A DNA stretch of 64,000 nt, from NCBI RefSeq assembly GCF_000686125.1, contig NZ_JMMA01000002.1, positions 1,178,001 through 1,242,000 on the forward strand. Direction: 5' to 3'. The notes beneath the pieces were generated by a model. It had not been told where the DNA came from and did no database searches. It worked only from the letters and a program-made list of their open reading frames with translations. Made by a program: the position numbers and the translations under genes. Shown here in pieces: positions 1-7,526 of this stretch; the first letter of the stretch is position 1, and each line of letters opens with the position of its first letter. Source of the DNA: Ruminococcus sp. NK3A76 (GTDB lineage Bacteria > Bacillota > Clostridia > Oscillospirales > Ruminococcaceae).

Positions 1-1172
1 AAAAGTCTCATTCCTGTAAATGCCATAGCCATGCCGTATTTGTTGCAGGTGTCTATAACATTGTCGTCTCTTATCGAGCCGCCGGGCTCAGCTATGTACT
101 TAACGCCGGACTTCTTTGCTCTCTCGATGTTGTCACCGAACGGGAAGAAAGCATCAGAGCCAAGGCATACGTCTGTGTTCTTTGCAAGCCATTCCTGTTT
201 TTCTTCCTTTGTGAGAACATCAGGCTTGACCTTGAACAGCCTCTGCCATTCGCCGTCTCTTAATACATCTTCGTATTCGTCAGAGATGTAAACGTCGATA
301 GTGTTGTCTCTGTCAGGTCTTCTTATGTCGTCAACAAACTGTAAGCCCATAACCTTGGGGTGCTGTCTTAACCACCAGTTGTCAGCCTTGCTGCCTGCAA
401 GTCTTGTGCAGTGAACTCTCGACTGCTGGCCTGCACCGATGCCGATAGCCTGACCGTTCTTTACATAGCATACGCTGTTTGACTGTGTGTACTTAAGTGT
501 GATGAGCGAGATAACGAGGTCTTCCTTCTTGTCGTCAGGAATGTCCTTGTTCTCTGTTACGATGTTTGTGAGAAGGTCGTTGTCTATCTTGAACTCATTT
601 CTGCCCTGCTCGAAGGTAACACCGAACACCTGCTTTGTCTCGATAGGAGCAGGAACATAGTTCTCGTCTATCTTGATGATGTTGTATGTGCCCTTTCTCT
701 TTGACTTGAGTATCTCAAGAGCCTCGTCTGTGTAACCGGGAGCGATGATGCCGTCAGATACTTCACGCTGTATCATCTTTGCTGTGGGAACATCGCAGAC
801 ATCAGAAAGTGCGATGAAATCACCGTAGCTCGACATTCTGTCAGCACCCCTTGCTCTTGCATAAGCGCAAGCCATAGGGGAGAGCTCGCCTAAGTCGTCT
901 ACAAAGTATATTTTAGCCTCAGTCTCAGTAAGCGGTCTGCCTACAGCAGCACCGGCAGGAGAAACGTGCTTGAAGGAAGTTGCAGCACACATACCTGTAG
1001 CCTTCTTAAGCTCCCTTACAAGCTGCCAGCCGTTGAATGCATCAAGCAGATTGATGTAACCGGGCTTGCCGTTCAGTACTTCGATAGGAAGGTCTTTTCC
1101 GTCCTCCATAAAAACTCTTGACGGCTTCTGATTAGGGTTGCAGCCGTATTTGAGTAACATCTCGTTTGCCAT
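1..1172 (-). CDS. purH: AICAR formyltransferase, stand-alone (partial, runs off left edge)
   Basis: Transfers a formyl group from 10-formyl-tetrahydrofolate to AICAR, the ninth step of IMP synthesis, in the cytoplasm. Translating the minus strand from the ATG at 1172 (GGAGG upstream) gives about 390 residues beginning MANEMLLKYGCNPNQKPS, with family stretches such as SFKHVSPAGAAVG and ending FTGMRL at the window edge. That is close to the usual C-terminus of AICARFT domains, so only a few residues are probably missing. No N-terminal MGS-like IMP cyclohydrolase domain precedes it: this is a formyltransferase-only protein. The partner cyclohydrolase is encoded at 1737-2453 in the same operon. 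Product identification is from family recognition; gene symbols differ between databases for the split form. Confidence 0.9.
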   Translation of the reverse strand, partial: MANEMLLKYGCNPNQKPSRVFMEDGKDLPIEVLNGKPGYINLLDAFNGWQLVRELKKATGMCAATSFKHVSPAGAAVGRPLTETEAKIYFVDDLGELSPMACAYARARGADRMSSYGDFIALSDVCDVPTAKMIQREVSDGIIAPGYTDEALEILKSKRKGTYNIIKIDENYVPAPIETKQVFGVTFEQGRNEFKIDNDLLTNIVTENKDIPDDKKEDLVISLITLKYTQSNSVCYVKNGQAIGIGAGQQSRVHCTRLAGSKADNWWLRQHPKVMGLQFVDDIRRPDRDNTIDVYISDEYEDVLRDGEWQRLFKVKPDVLTKEEKQEWLAKNTDVCLGSDAFFPFGDNIERAKKSGVKYIAEPGGSIRDDNVIDTCNKYGMAMAFTGMRL

Positions 1173-1198
1173 TGTAATTACCTCCAGTTTATAAATTA

Positions 1199-1723
1199 TT
1201 AGTCACAATCAATATAAAGAAAATGCTTTTTGCAGTGCAGACACCTAAATAAATAGCCCTGCATACTGCCCCCGTTTTGAAGATTTTTCTTTATGTCCTC
1301 AAATTCAAAGTAATCAAATTTCTTGTCATAGGTCTCTTCAATTTCCTTTTCAAGCCCCATATCTACTATTTCTTTCCAGCCCACATATCCTACAAAAGCG
1401 CAGTAATCATCACAATGAGCCAGCCAGAATTCCTGCTGCCAGCCCATATAACCCGGTGTGCGGTGGATAAGCTCGTCGATCTTTTCAGACTCTAATTTCT
1501 TTTCTAATGAAAAGTCGTCTTGAAACATACCGTCAAACTTTTCGGCTGCCTTTCCGCTTGCGATACATTCAGGGCAAAGACATTCTATTTCCTCTTCGCT
1601 ATAAAACGGGCCTTCATACCAGATCTCTGTTTCTTTTCCGCAGCACTGACAGGTCTGTATCTCACCTTTTATAAATGCACCGGTCCCTATCGGGTCAGGG
1701 TGGTATTTAAAAGCAGGAAGCAT
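1199..1723 (-). CDS. CbrC family (UPF0167) protein
   Basis: A 174-residue cytoplasmic protein matching the CbrC/UPF0167 family, named after an E. coli gene linked to colicin E2 tolerance; the biochemical role is unknown. It has Cys pairs that look metal-binding: CQCC near residue 25, CPEC near 50 and a C-terminal CLHC near 161. The motif GYMGWQQEFWLAHC and the N-terminal FKYHPDPIGTGAF are typical of the family. The ATG at 1723 follows AAGGAG. It sits between the two genes that replace purH, 26 bp from the formyltransferase gene, so it is co-transcribed with purine genes, but nothing in the sequence ties it to purine chemistry. Confidence 0.8.
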   Translation of the reverse strand: MLPAFKYHPDPIGTGAFIKGEIQTCQCCGKETEIWYEGPFYSEEEIECLCPECIASGKAAEKFDGMFQDDFSLEKKLESEKIDELIHRTPGYMGWQQEFWLAHCDDYCAFVGYVGWKEIVDMGLEKEIEETYDKKFDYFEFEDIKKNLQNGGSMQGYLFRCLHCKKHFLYIDCD

Positions 1724-1736
1724 ATTAATTATCTCC

Positions 1737-2453
1737 TTACTTGCTGTACTTGTTAACTACCTTAGAAACAGCCTTGCCTGTCTCGATGTCGATAAACCTT
1801 ACAAAGAGCGATACCTTGTTGTCCTCGTTGAGTGCGTCCCAGAGCTTAGCTGTGAACTCGTCAATGTCGTTGGGTATAGCTACCTTCTTAGGCTCGCCCT
1901 CAAAGCTCGGCAGGGGAGAACCGTCGCCCATGTATGTGTGTATGAAGTGACCCACACCGCTTAACGGGTCAGAATATGTGTAGGTAAATCTCTCAACACA
2001 GTCAGGGTTGCCGTCAGCAGATTTGAGAATGCTCATAGCGTAGTTGTACTTGCCCTCGCCGACGTGCATGATGCCGGAAATTCTGGGTGTGTAGTTGGGA
2101 GCATCGTCCTCATACTCTCTTGTTCGCAGGCTCTGCTCAAATGTCTGCTGCTTGTCCATAAGCTCATAGATAGTGTCAGTCTGGTCGCCGTTTGTAACGA
2201 TAGTCTTGTTTCCGAGTACCCTTACAGGCGAGTATATTATAAGGTGCGGATCTGTCAGCTTGCTCGGGTCAGCAGCCTCGGTCTTTATGCCGTCCTCAGT
2301 CTCGGTAAATACTCTGTTTCTCGAATTAACGCTCCTGCCCATGATAAAGTAAGCAGTAACAGCGTTCTTGCCGTCCTCCGACTTTCCTATAACTATGCCT
2401 CTGCCGGGGTAGGAGTTGTTTTTAAGCTCCTCGTAAATGTCAAGCTGTTTCAT
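1737..2453 (-). CDS. purO: IMP cyclohydrolase, PurO type
   Basis: Predicted to close the ring of FAICAR to give IMP, the last step of the pathway. The 238-residue protein has the PurO-like start in which a GRGIVIGKSEDGK stretch is followed by AYFIMGRSVNSRNR, typical of the IMP cyclohydrolase family first described in archaea and also found in Clostridia. It is unrelated in fold to the N-terminal domain of bifunctional PurH. The ATG overlaps the stop of the upstream GNAT gene (TGATG) and has AAGGAGG in front. Together with the stand-alone formyltransferase it completes the two final steps. Activity is inferred from family and context. Confidence 0.85.
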   Translation of the reverse strand: MKQLDIYEELKNNSYPGRGIVIGKSEDGKNAVTAYFIMGRSVNSRNRVFTETEDGIKTEAADPSKLTDPHLIIYSPVRVLGNKTIVTNGDQTDTIYELMDKQQTFEQSLRTREYEDDAPNYTPRISGIMHVGEGKYNYAMSILKSADGNPDCVERFTYTYSDPLSGVGHFIHTYMGDGSPLPSFEGEPKKVAIPNDIDEFTAKLWDALNEDNKVSLFVRFIDIETGKAVSKVVNKYSK

Positions 2454-2974
2454 CAGATTTCCTCCTTGTTTTCAAATATGTATTCCATTTCATAAAGGCC
2501 CCACTTCTCATCTTTAAACTCAAAGCAGTCCTTGATGTGCTCAGTTACCTTGAAGCCGCTTGAAAGATAGCAGTTGTATGCCGCCTCGTTGTTTTCAAAA
2601 ACGCCCAGTGTCACTCTGTTTACACCCAGTATGTCATGAGCGAAGCTTACAGCCTTGCACACTATTTCCTTGCCAAAGCCCTTTCCACGCTTCTCGGGTG
2701 AAACTATAATAAAACCCATGTGTACACTGTTCTTTTCAAAATCGAGCATTCTGAATATAAAATGCCCCGATACTCTACCGCTTTCATCAAGTGCTGTCAT
2801 CATAAAAGCATCATTTTCTCTTTCAAAGCCGTAATGCCTTGATACTATCTCCTCAGCCGCTAAAGGATAGTTATATCTGCCCGCTGTGAACATCATGAAG
2901 GCCTTTTCGTCTTCACCTATCCAGCGGCAAACCTCGTCAGCATCCTGCGGCTTGAAAGGTCTTAGTCTAACCAT
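2453..2974 (-). CDS. GNAT family N-acetyltransferase
   Basis: A 173-residue RimJ/RimL-type acetyltransferase of unknown substrate. Visible family features are the N-terminal VRLRPFKPQDADEVCRWI, the acetyl-CoA binding loop region IIVSPEKRGKGFGKEIV (R/Q-x-x-G-x-G/A form) and the later NEAAYNCYLSSGFKVTEH. The gene lies between purN and the IMP cyclohydrolase gene, 10 bp after purN, and its stop overlaps the next start by one base, so translation is probably coupled. No purine role is evident; it may be an operon passenger. Confidence 0.85.
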   Translation of the reverse strand: MVRLRPFKPQDADEVCRWIGEDEKAFMMFTAGRYNYPLAAEEIVSRHYGFERENDAFMMTALDESGRVSGHFIFRMLDFEKNSVHMGFIIVSPEKRGKGFGKEIVCKAVSFAHDILGVNRVTLGVFENNEAAYNCYLSSGFKVTEHIKDCFEFKDEKWGLYEMEYIFENKEEI

Positions 2975-2984
2975 TTTTCATACC

Positions 2985-3623
2985 TCACAGGTCAACGTAA
3001 GCCCTGCCGTCCTTTATCGTTATCCTGCCCTCACAGAAAAGCGATACAGCCTTCGGCAGAAGCTTCCATTCAACATTTTCCATAATTCGCCTTTGTAATG
3101 TCTCGGGCGTGTCGTCGTTTTTTACATCGACAGTTCCCTGTAATATTATCGGCCCGCCGTCGCATACTTCTGTTACAAAGTGAACAGTAGCGCCCGATAC
3201 CTTAACGCCGCTTTCAAGCACGGCCTCGTGAACGTGCAGCCCATAAAAGCCCTTGCCGCAGAAGCTCGGTATAAGCGCCGGGTGAACGTTCATCATCTTG
3301 TAAGGGAACGCCCTGCATACCTGCTCGTCAAGTATAGTCATAAAGCCTGCATAGACCACAAGGTCTGCCTGCTCCTCGGTAAGTGCATCTTTCATTGCCT
3401 TTGAATATTCAGCAATGTCGCTGTATTCTTTCCTTGCGAGCACTCTTGTTTTGATGCCTGCATTCTTAGCTCTCTCTAAAGCATAAGCTCCTTCTTTTGA
3501 GGAGATGACACAGGTTATCCTGCCGCCTTTGATATCGCCCCTGTTCTGTGAGTCGATAAGCGCCTGCAGATTAGTTCCGCCGCCCGATACCAGAACAACG
3601 ATATTCTTCATATTTTCACTCAT
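2985..3623 (-). CDS. purN: Phosphoribosylglycinamide formyltransferase
   Basis: Formylates GAR with 10-formyl-THF, the third step of purine synthesis. The 212-residue product has the N-terminal VVLVSGGGTNLQALID phosphate-binding loop and the catalytic MNVHPALIPSF segment (Asn-x-His), with the later CDGGPIILQ carrying the conserved Asp. The length is normal for PurN. Translation may start at the ATG at 3623 or at a second ATG four codons on; the first has AAGGAG eleven bases upstream. It follows purM after a 67-bp gap containing an RNA hairpin. Confidence 0.95.
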   Translation of the reverse strand: MSENMKNIVVLVSGGGTNLQALIDSQNRGDIKGGRITCVISSKEGAYALERAKNAGIKTRVLARKEYSDIAEYSKAMKDALTEEQADLVVYAGFMTILDEQVCRAFPYKMMNVHPALIPSFCGKGFYGLHVHEAVLESGVKVSGATVHFVTEVCDGGPIILQGTVDVKNDDTPETLQRRIMENVEWKLLPKAVSLFCEGRITIKDGRAYVDL

Positions 3624-3645
3624 TTTGAATACTCCTTAAAACCCA

Positions 3646-3680
3646 AGCAACACCATACAGCTTGCCCGTATAGTGTCGCT
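3646..3680 (-). other. Intercistronic hairpin between purM and purN
   Basis: Two 13-base arms (3646-3658 and 3668-3680) pair at 11 positions, 12 if a G-U pair in the minus-strand RNA is counted, around a 9-base loop. No T-run follows on the minus strand, so it is not an intrinsic terminator. It may be an RNA stability or processing element in the purine mRNA. It contains GGTGTTGC, the same eight bases as in the repeat ends at 14474 and 63875, which may be chance. Confidence 0.45.
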
Positions 3681-3690
3681 AAAAGTATTA

Positions 3691-4725
3691 TCAGCAGATT
3701 ATTACGCCTTCTTCGCTCTCTACAAGCTCGCCGAGAACATAAGCGTCCTCGCCGGCTGCCTTTATAGCAGCGATGGCAGCGTCAACATCATTCTTGTCAA
3801 CTACGACTGTCATACCAACGCCCATGTTGAAGGTGTTGAACATATCTCTCTCAGGAATGTTGCCTGTCTTTGCGATAACATCAAATATCGGGAGCACCTG
3901 TACGGCATTTCTCTCGATCTTTGCACTTAAGCCGGTGGGGAGAGAACGTGGTATATTCTCGTAGAAGCCGCCGCCTGTGATGTGCGAGATGCTCTTTACA
4001 TTGACCTTGGAAATAAGCTCCATAACAGCCTTGACGTATATTCTTGTAGGTGTCAGCAGTGTGTCGCCGAGAGTCTTGCCAAGCTCGCTGTAGTGTCTTG
4101 CAAGATTCTGCTCGTTTACTGTGAATACCTTTCTTACCAGCGAGAAGCCGTTCGAGTGAACACCGCTCGACTTGATAGCTATCATAACGTCTCCGGACTT
4201 CTGCTTCTCGGGGTCGATTATCTTGTTCTTGTCTACAACGCCTACAGAGAAGCCTGCAAGGTCGTATTCGTCCTCGGGCATAAGACCCGGGTGCTCGGCT
4301 GTCTCACCGCCGATGAGCGCACAGCCTGCCTGAACGCAGCCCTCAGCCACACCCGAAACGATGCTTGCTATCTTCTCGGGGATATTCTTTCCGCAAGCTA
4401 TGTAATCAAGGAAGAACTGCGGCTTTGCACCACAGCATATTATGTCATTTACACACATTGCAACGCAGTCGATGCCGACTGTGTCGTGCTTGTCAAGCAG
4501 GAATGCTATCTTGATCTTTGTGCCGACACCGTCTGTGCCGGAAACGAGAACCGGCTTCTCAATGCCTGTAAGATCAAGCTCAAAAAGTCCGCCAAAGCCG
4601 CCTATGCCGCTGAGAACACCGTTTGTCATAGTCCTCTTGACATACTGCTTCATAAGCTCTACCGACTTGTAGCCTGCTGTTACGTCAACGCCTGCGTCCT
4701 TGTAGCTGTCTGAAAAACTCTTCAT
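3691..4725 (-). CDS. purM: Phosphoribosylformylglycinamidine cyclo-ligase
   Basis: Converts FGAM to AIR using ATP, the fifth step of the pathway. The 344-residue protein is full length, with the family landmarks [44 protein letters not shown] and [14 protein letters not shown]. The glycine-rich and Asp/Asn-containing stretches form the ATP and substrate sites in the PurM/PurL fold. It is third in the operon, 30 bp after the HAD gene. Confidence 0.97.
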   Translation of the reverse strand: MKSFSDSYKDAGVDVTAGYKSVELMKQYVKRTMTNGVLSGIGGFGGLFELDLTGIEKPVLVSGTDGVGTKIKIAFLLDKHDTVGIDCVAMCVNDIICCGAKPQFFLDYIACGKNIPEKIASIVSGVAEGCVQAGCALIGGETAEHPGLMPEDEYDLAGFSVGVVDKNKIIDPEKQKSGDVMIAIKSSGVHSNGFSLVRKVFTVNEQNLARHYSELGKTLGDTLLTPTRIYVKAVMELISKVNVKSISHITGGGFYENIPRSLPTGLSAKIERNAVQVLPIFDVIAKTGNIPERDMFNTFNMGVGMTVVVDKNDVDAAIAAIKAAGEDAYVLGELVESEEGVIIC

Positions 4726-4755
4726 AGATCTACCTCACTTTTAGTTTCTGCCCTG

Positions 4756-5424
4756 TTAAGAGCGTATTGAAAGGATCACATCTGCCGCCATATCCGGTGT
4801 GTCCACGATATAGTCAGCCGAGTGAGCCTTGAACTCATCATCATTGCCGTAGCCGTATCTTACGGCTATGCATTCCAAACCGAACCGGTGTGCTCCGTCA
4901 ATGTCATTTGACCTGTCACCGACCATTATCACCTTGCTTTTGTCCTTGATACCGAGCTTGTCGAGCGTGTATCCCAGGACTGCTATCTTGTCGTGCCTGC
5001 TCTCGTCAAACGTCGCCGCACCGATAAAGTCAAAGTAATCAATAAGCCCGAATTTCGTAAGTATCCTTACCGCATAATCCTCAGGCTTGCTCGTCGCAGT
5101 CGCTAAACATATGCCGGCTTTTTTCAGCCTTTCAAGCATCTCGACAATACCGTCATACGGCCTGTTTTCAAAAAGCCCTGTGTCAGTGTATCTTACCCTG
5201 AATAGCCGTGTAGCTTCCGCTGCCTGTTCCTTGTTCATGCCGCACTGCTCCTGAAAGGAAACTATCAGCGGCGGTCCGAGGAACCTTGCGAGCACTTCGT
5301 CAGACGGGATATCCCATTTCATCTGTTCAAGCGCATATCTTGCGGATCTGATTATCCCCTCCGCCGAGTCAGTCAGCGTCCCGTCAAGGTCAAAAAGCGC
5401 CGTGTCGTATCTGTATGTACTCAA
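4756..5424 (-). CDS. HAD family phosphatase, Gph-like
   Basis: A 222-residue haloacid-dehalogenase phosphatase resembling phosphoglycolate phosphatase. Motif I is FDLDGTLTDS (residues about 11-20, nucleophile Asp and general acid Asp), motif II is the Thr/Ser around LATATSKP, motif III the Lys near SRHDKIAV, and motif IV VGDRSNDIDGA. A helical cap lies between motifs I and II. The start ATG overlaps the purE stop by four bases (ATGA), so translation is coupled to purE. The substrate is not known; the context allows a phosphoribosyl or nucleotide substrate but does not prove it. Confidence 0.85.
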   Translation of the reverse strand: MSTYRYDTALFDLDGTLTDSAEGIIRSARYALEQMKWDIPSDEVLARFLGPPLIVSFQEQCGMNKEQAAEATRLFRVRYTDTGLFENRPYDGIVEMLERLKKAGICLATATSKPEDYAVRILTKFGLIDYFDFIGAATFDESRHDKIAVLGYTLDKLGIKDKSKVIMVGDRSNDIDGAHRFGLECIAVRYGYGNDDEFKAHSADYIVDTPDMAADVILSIRS

Positions 5425-5918
5425 AGCTCTTTTATCTTCTCCTGCATTGCAGCGTCCTTCTGCTTTACGCCTTCGAGCATCTTTGCCTTTTCAGCTTCGA
5501 GCTTTTCAGCAAGTCCTTCATCGGTTATCGCAAGCATCTGAACTGCGAGTATTGCAGCATTCTTTGCACCGTCAACAGCAACAGTCGCAACAGGTATGCC
5601 GCTCGGCATCTGAACAGTTGCGAGCAGAGCATCCATTCCGTCAAAGTTTGCGCCCTTGCAGGGGATACCTATTACCGGCAGGGTAGTGTGACCTGCCACA
5701 ACACCTGCTAAGTGTGCTGCCATTCCGGCTGCGCAGATGATAACACCAAAGCCGTTTGCCTTTGCGTTCTTTGCATATTCAGCAGCCAGCTCCGGCGAGC
5801 GGTGTGCGCTCATTACATGACATTCGTACTCAACGCCAAAGCTCTTAAGAGTGCTTGCTGCATTCTTGACAACAGGAAAATCGCTGTCAGACCCCATGAT
5901 AATAGCGACCTTTTTCAT
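5421..5918 (-). CDS. purE: N5-carboxyaminoimidazole ribonucleotide mutase
   Basis: First structural gene of the purine operon; converts N5-CAIR to CAIR (class I PurE). The 165-residue protein begins with the IMGSDSDFPVV phosphate loop and carries the conserved HVMSAHRSPE segment with its catalytic His, and GAAHLAGVVAG-like sequence. Length is normal. The ATG at 5918 has only a modest Shine-Dalgarno (AAAGTGAG), 25 bases after the T-run of a terminator hairpin. No purK, purC, purF or purD lies in the window. Confidence 0.95.
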   Translation of the reverse strand: MKKVAIIMGSDSDFPVVKNAASTLKSFGVEYECHVMSAHRSPELAAEYAKNAKANGFGVIICAAGMAAHLAGVVAGHTTLPVIGIPCKGANFDGMDALLATVQMPSGIPVATVAVDGAKNAAILAVQMLAITDEGLAEKLEAEKAKMLEGVKQKDAAMQEKIKEL

Positions 5919-5942
5919 AAAAACATCTCACTTTCATAAATC

Positions 5943-5971
5943 AAAAAACTGCAACTATATCAGGTTGCAGT
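5943..5971 (-). terminator. Intrinsic terminator/attenuator in purE leader
   Basis: On the minus strand ACTGCAAC, an 8-base loop and GTTGCAGT form a perfect 8-bp stem followed directly by TTTTTT, ending 25 bases before the purE ATG. It lies downstream of the promoter at 6107-6135 and upstream of purE, so transcription of the operon must read through it. The stop codon of the leader ORF (5960-6061) is inside the loop. Confidence 0.8.
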
Positions 5972-6061
5972 CTTTTCCGGGTATTTCAAAGCGCAAAAAG
6001 AACAGCCTCTAATACAAAAGCCTTTTGATGAATATCCAGCGCCGCCAAAAGTCATCATCAT
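5960..6061 (-). CDS. Leader ORF upstream of purE, 33 codons
   Basis: Minus-strand ORF of 33 codons starting with three consecutive ATGs at 6061 and ending TGA at 5960. AAAGGA lies nine bases before the first ATG. The peptide begins MMMTFGGAGYSSKG and contains three Cys (CIRGCSFC) before the end LKYPEKTAT. It lies wholly in the purE leader, about 39 bases after the predicted transcription start. Its last three sense codons (Thr-Ala-Thr) are the upstream arm of the terminator and its stop is in the loop, so a ribosome finishing the ORF would cover the hairpin. I know no homologue. It could be a regulatory leader peptide, a microprotein or chance. Confidence 0.5.
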   Translation of the reverse strand: MMMTFGGAGYSSKGFCIRGCSFCALKYPEKTAT

Positions 6062-6099
6062 AGCCGTCGTTCCTTTCGCACTTAATGTGTTCTTTACAC

Positions 6100-6135
6100 T
6101 ACTAATATTATACCTTAAATCGCTTGTTTTTTCAA
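6100..6135 (-). promoter_or_regulatory. Sigma-A promoter of the purine operon
   Basis: On the minus strand TTGAAA (6130-6135), a 17-bp spacer and TATAAT (6107-6112), predicting a start near 6100 and a leader of about 180 nt before purE. No purine riboswitch core or PurR box pair was recognised here. Confidence 0.85.
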
Positions 6136-6229
6136 CCACACAGAGAATAAAATTTCCGGGCGATAAAAAGCGGTCTATTGTATATATTTACTATACAGAT
6201 TTTACTTCTGCAATTTTCTATGAACGTTT

Positions 6230-6421
6230 TTAAAACATTCTTATCCGCCCGAAGGAATCGGCCGCATCATACAGCCCGTTGACCCGCCCGTTCATGTCAG
6301 TTGCAGCTTCATTTCTTATCCCGGCAAGTGCCTTTAATTCGCTGTTGTCAAGGCTCTCAAAAATGCTCAGCACACTTGGGTTCTGTGCCATAGCCATGCT
6401 CAGCCCGAGTGGTATGTCCAT
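6230..6421 (-). CDS. Small conserved clostridial protein of unknown function
   Basis: A 63-residue protein beginning MDIPLGLSMAMAQNPSVL. The opening resembles a small protein widespread in Clostridia that starts M-D-I-P-x-G-x-x-M-A-x-A-Q-N; its function is not known. The reading frame extends 33 codons further upstream, but the ATG at 6421 is preferred because AGGAG lies ten bases before it and the family resemblance starts there. The C-terminal half here is unlike what I remember of the family. No membrane segment. It is divergent from ksgA. Confidence 0.65.
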   Translation of the reverse strand: MDIPLGLSMAMAQNPSVLSIFESLDNSELKALAGIRNEAATDMNGRVNGLYDAADSFGRIRMF

Positions 6422-6513
6422 GCTCGTACTTCTCCTGGATATCATAGGCAAAGCTCTCATCTCCTTACTGATATTATTTTTGGCATATCCGCTTTTATTA
6501 TTCATCAGCATAC

Positions 6514-6557
6514 TTGACATTTTTTATTATTTTGTGTTAAAATTATATTACGGAGGT
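6514..6557 (+). promoter_or_regulatory. Promoter and RBS of ksgA
   Basis: TTGACA at 6514-6519, an 18-bp spacer and TAAAAT at 6538-6543. GGAGGT at 6552-6557 is six bases before the ksgA ATG. A start near 6550 would leave a very short leader. Confidence 0.65.
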
Positions 6558-6562
6558 GCGTT

Positions 6563-7423
6563 ATGGATAATCTTTCAAATATAAGCGTTGTCAAGGAGCT
6601 GCTGTCAAGGCATGGCTTTACATTCTCAAAAGCCCTTGGTCAGAATTTTCTTGTCAACCCCACAGTATGCCCTAAAATAGCTGAAATGGGCAATGCAAAG
6701 CCCGGCTTCGGTATCATAGAGATAGGCACCGGTATAGGCGTTCTCACCAACGAGCTCTGTAAGCGTGCCGATAAGGTCGTGGCGATAGAGATAGATGACC
6801 GCTTAAAGCCTGTATTAGAGGAAACGTTAAGTGAGTATGACAATTTCAAGCTCATCATCTCCGACGTTTTGAAGGTCGATCTCCATGAGCTTATCAGGCA
6901 GGAATTTGAAGGTCTTGACGTTGCCGTATGTGCAAACCTCCCGTATTATATCACTTCACCGATAATCATGTCTCTCCTCGAGAGCAGACTTCCGATAAAA
7001 AGCGTTACAGTCATGGTGCAGAAGGAAGCCGGCACACGCCTTCTTGCGAAGGTAGGCTCCCGTGATATGGGCGCTGTCACTGTCGCTGTCAATTATTTCA
7101 GTGAACCCAGGCTGCTGTTCAATGTCTCCCGTGGGAGCTTTATGCCCTCACCGAATGTTGACAGCTGCGTTATAAGATTTGATATCAGAGAGTCTACTCC
7201 TGCCGGCGTTACCGATGAGCAGTTTTTCTTTAAGACTGTCCGTGCAGCGTTCTCTCAGCGCAGAAAAACTCTTTCCAACTCCGTCTCCTCGGCAATGGGA
7301 ATTGATAAGTCTGTAGTTGCTTCTGCGATAGAGGCAAGCTCGCTTTCACCCAGCTGCCGCCCCGAGGCTCTTTCGATGGAACAGCTGATACTGTTCTGTG
7401 AAAATCTGAGAAAATTACTGTAA
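6563..7423 (+). CDS. ksgA: 16S rRNA adenine dimethyltransferase
   Basis: Dimethylates the two adjacent adenines in the 3'-terminal helix of 16S rRNA during 30S maturation. The 286-residue protein shows FSKALGQNFLVNP at residues about 16-28, the SAM-binding IIEIGTGIGVLT, acidic VVAIEIDDR, and the catalytic motif NLPYYITSPII. It ends with the usual small helical domain that includes AFSQRRKTLSNS. Full length. It is followed 100 bp later by spoIIE in the same direction, with no obvious terminator between. Confidence 0.97.
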   Translation: MDNLSNISVVKELLSRHGFTFSKALGQNFLVNPTVCPKIAEMGNAKPGFGIIEIGTGIGVLTNELCKRADKVVAIEIDDRLKPVLEETLSEYDNFKLIISDVLKVDLHELIRQEFEGLDVAVCANLPYYITSPIIMSLLESRLPIKSVTVMVQKEAGTRLLAKVGSRDMGAVTVAVNYFSEPRLLFNVSRGSFMPSPNVDSCVIRFDIRESTPAGVTDEQFFFKTVRAAFSQRRKTLSNSVSSAMGIDKSVVASAIEASSLSPSCRPEALSMEQLILFCENLRKLL

Positions 7424-7526
7424 CCCCACTCTATAACCGACATTTTTCTCGTTTGCCATATGCTATTATGAATTTGCTTTGCAAATAGTCACGCAGAGCA
7501 AATTTTTTATGGCGGTGAAGTTTAAA

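Noticed and set aside
3982-4713. Open frame antisense to purM (243 codons)
   Set aside because: Fully overlapped by purM, no recognisable domain.
5960-6100. Guanine or other purine riboswitch in the purE leader
   Set aside because: The conserved loop-loop and junction sequences of purine aptamers were not found, nor a convincing ykkC-type core.
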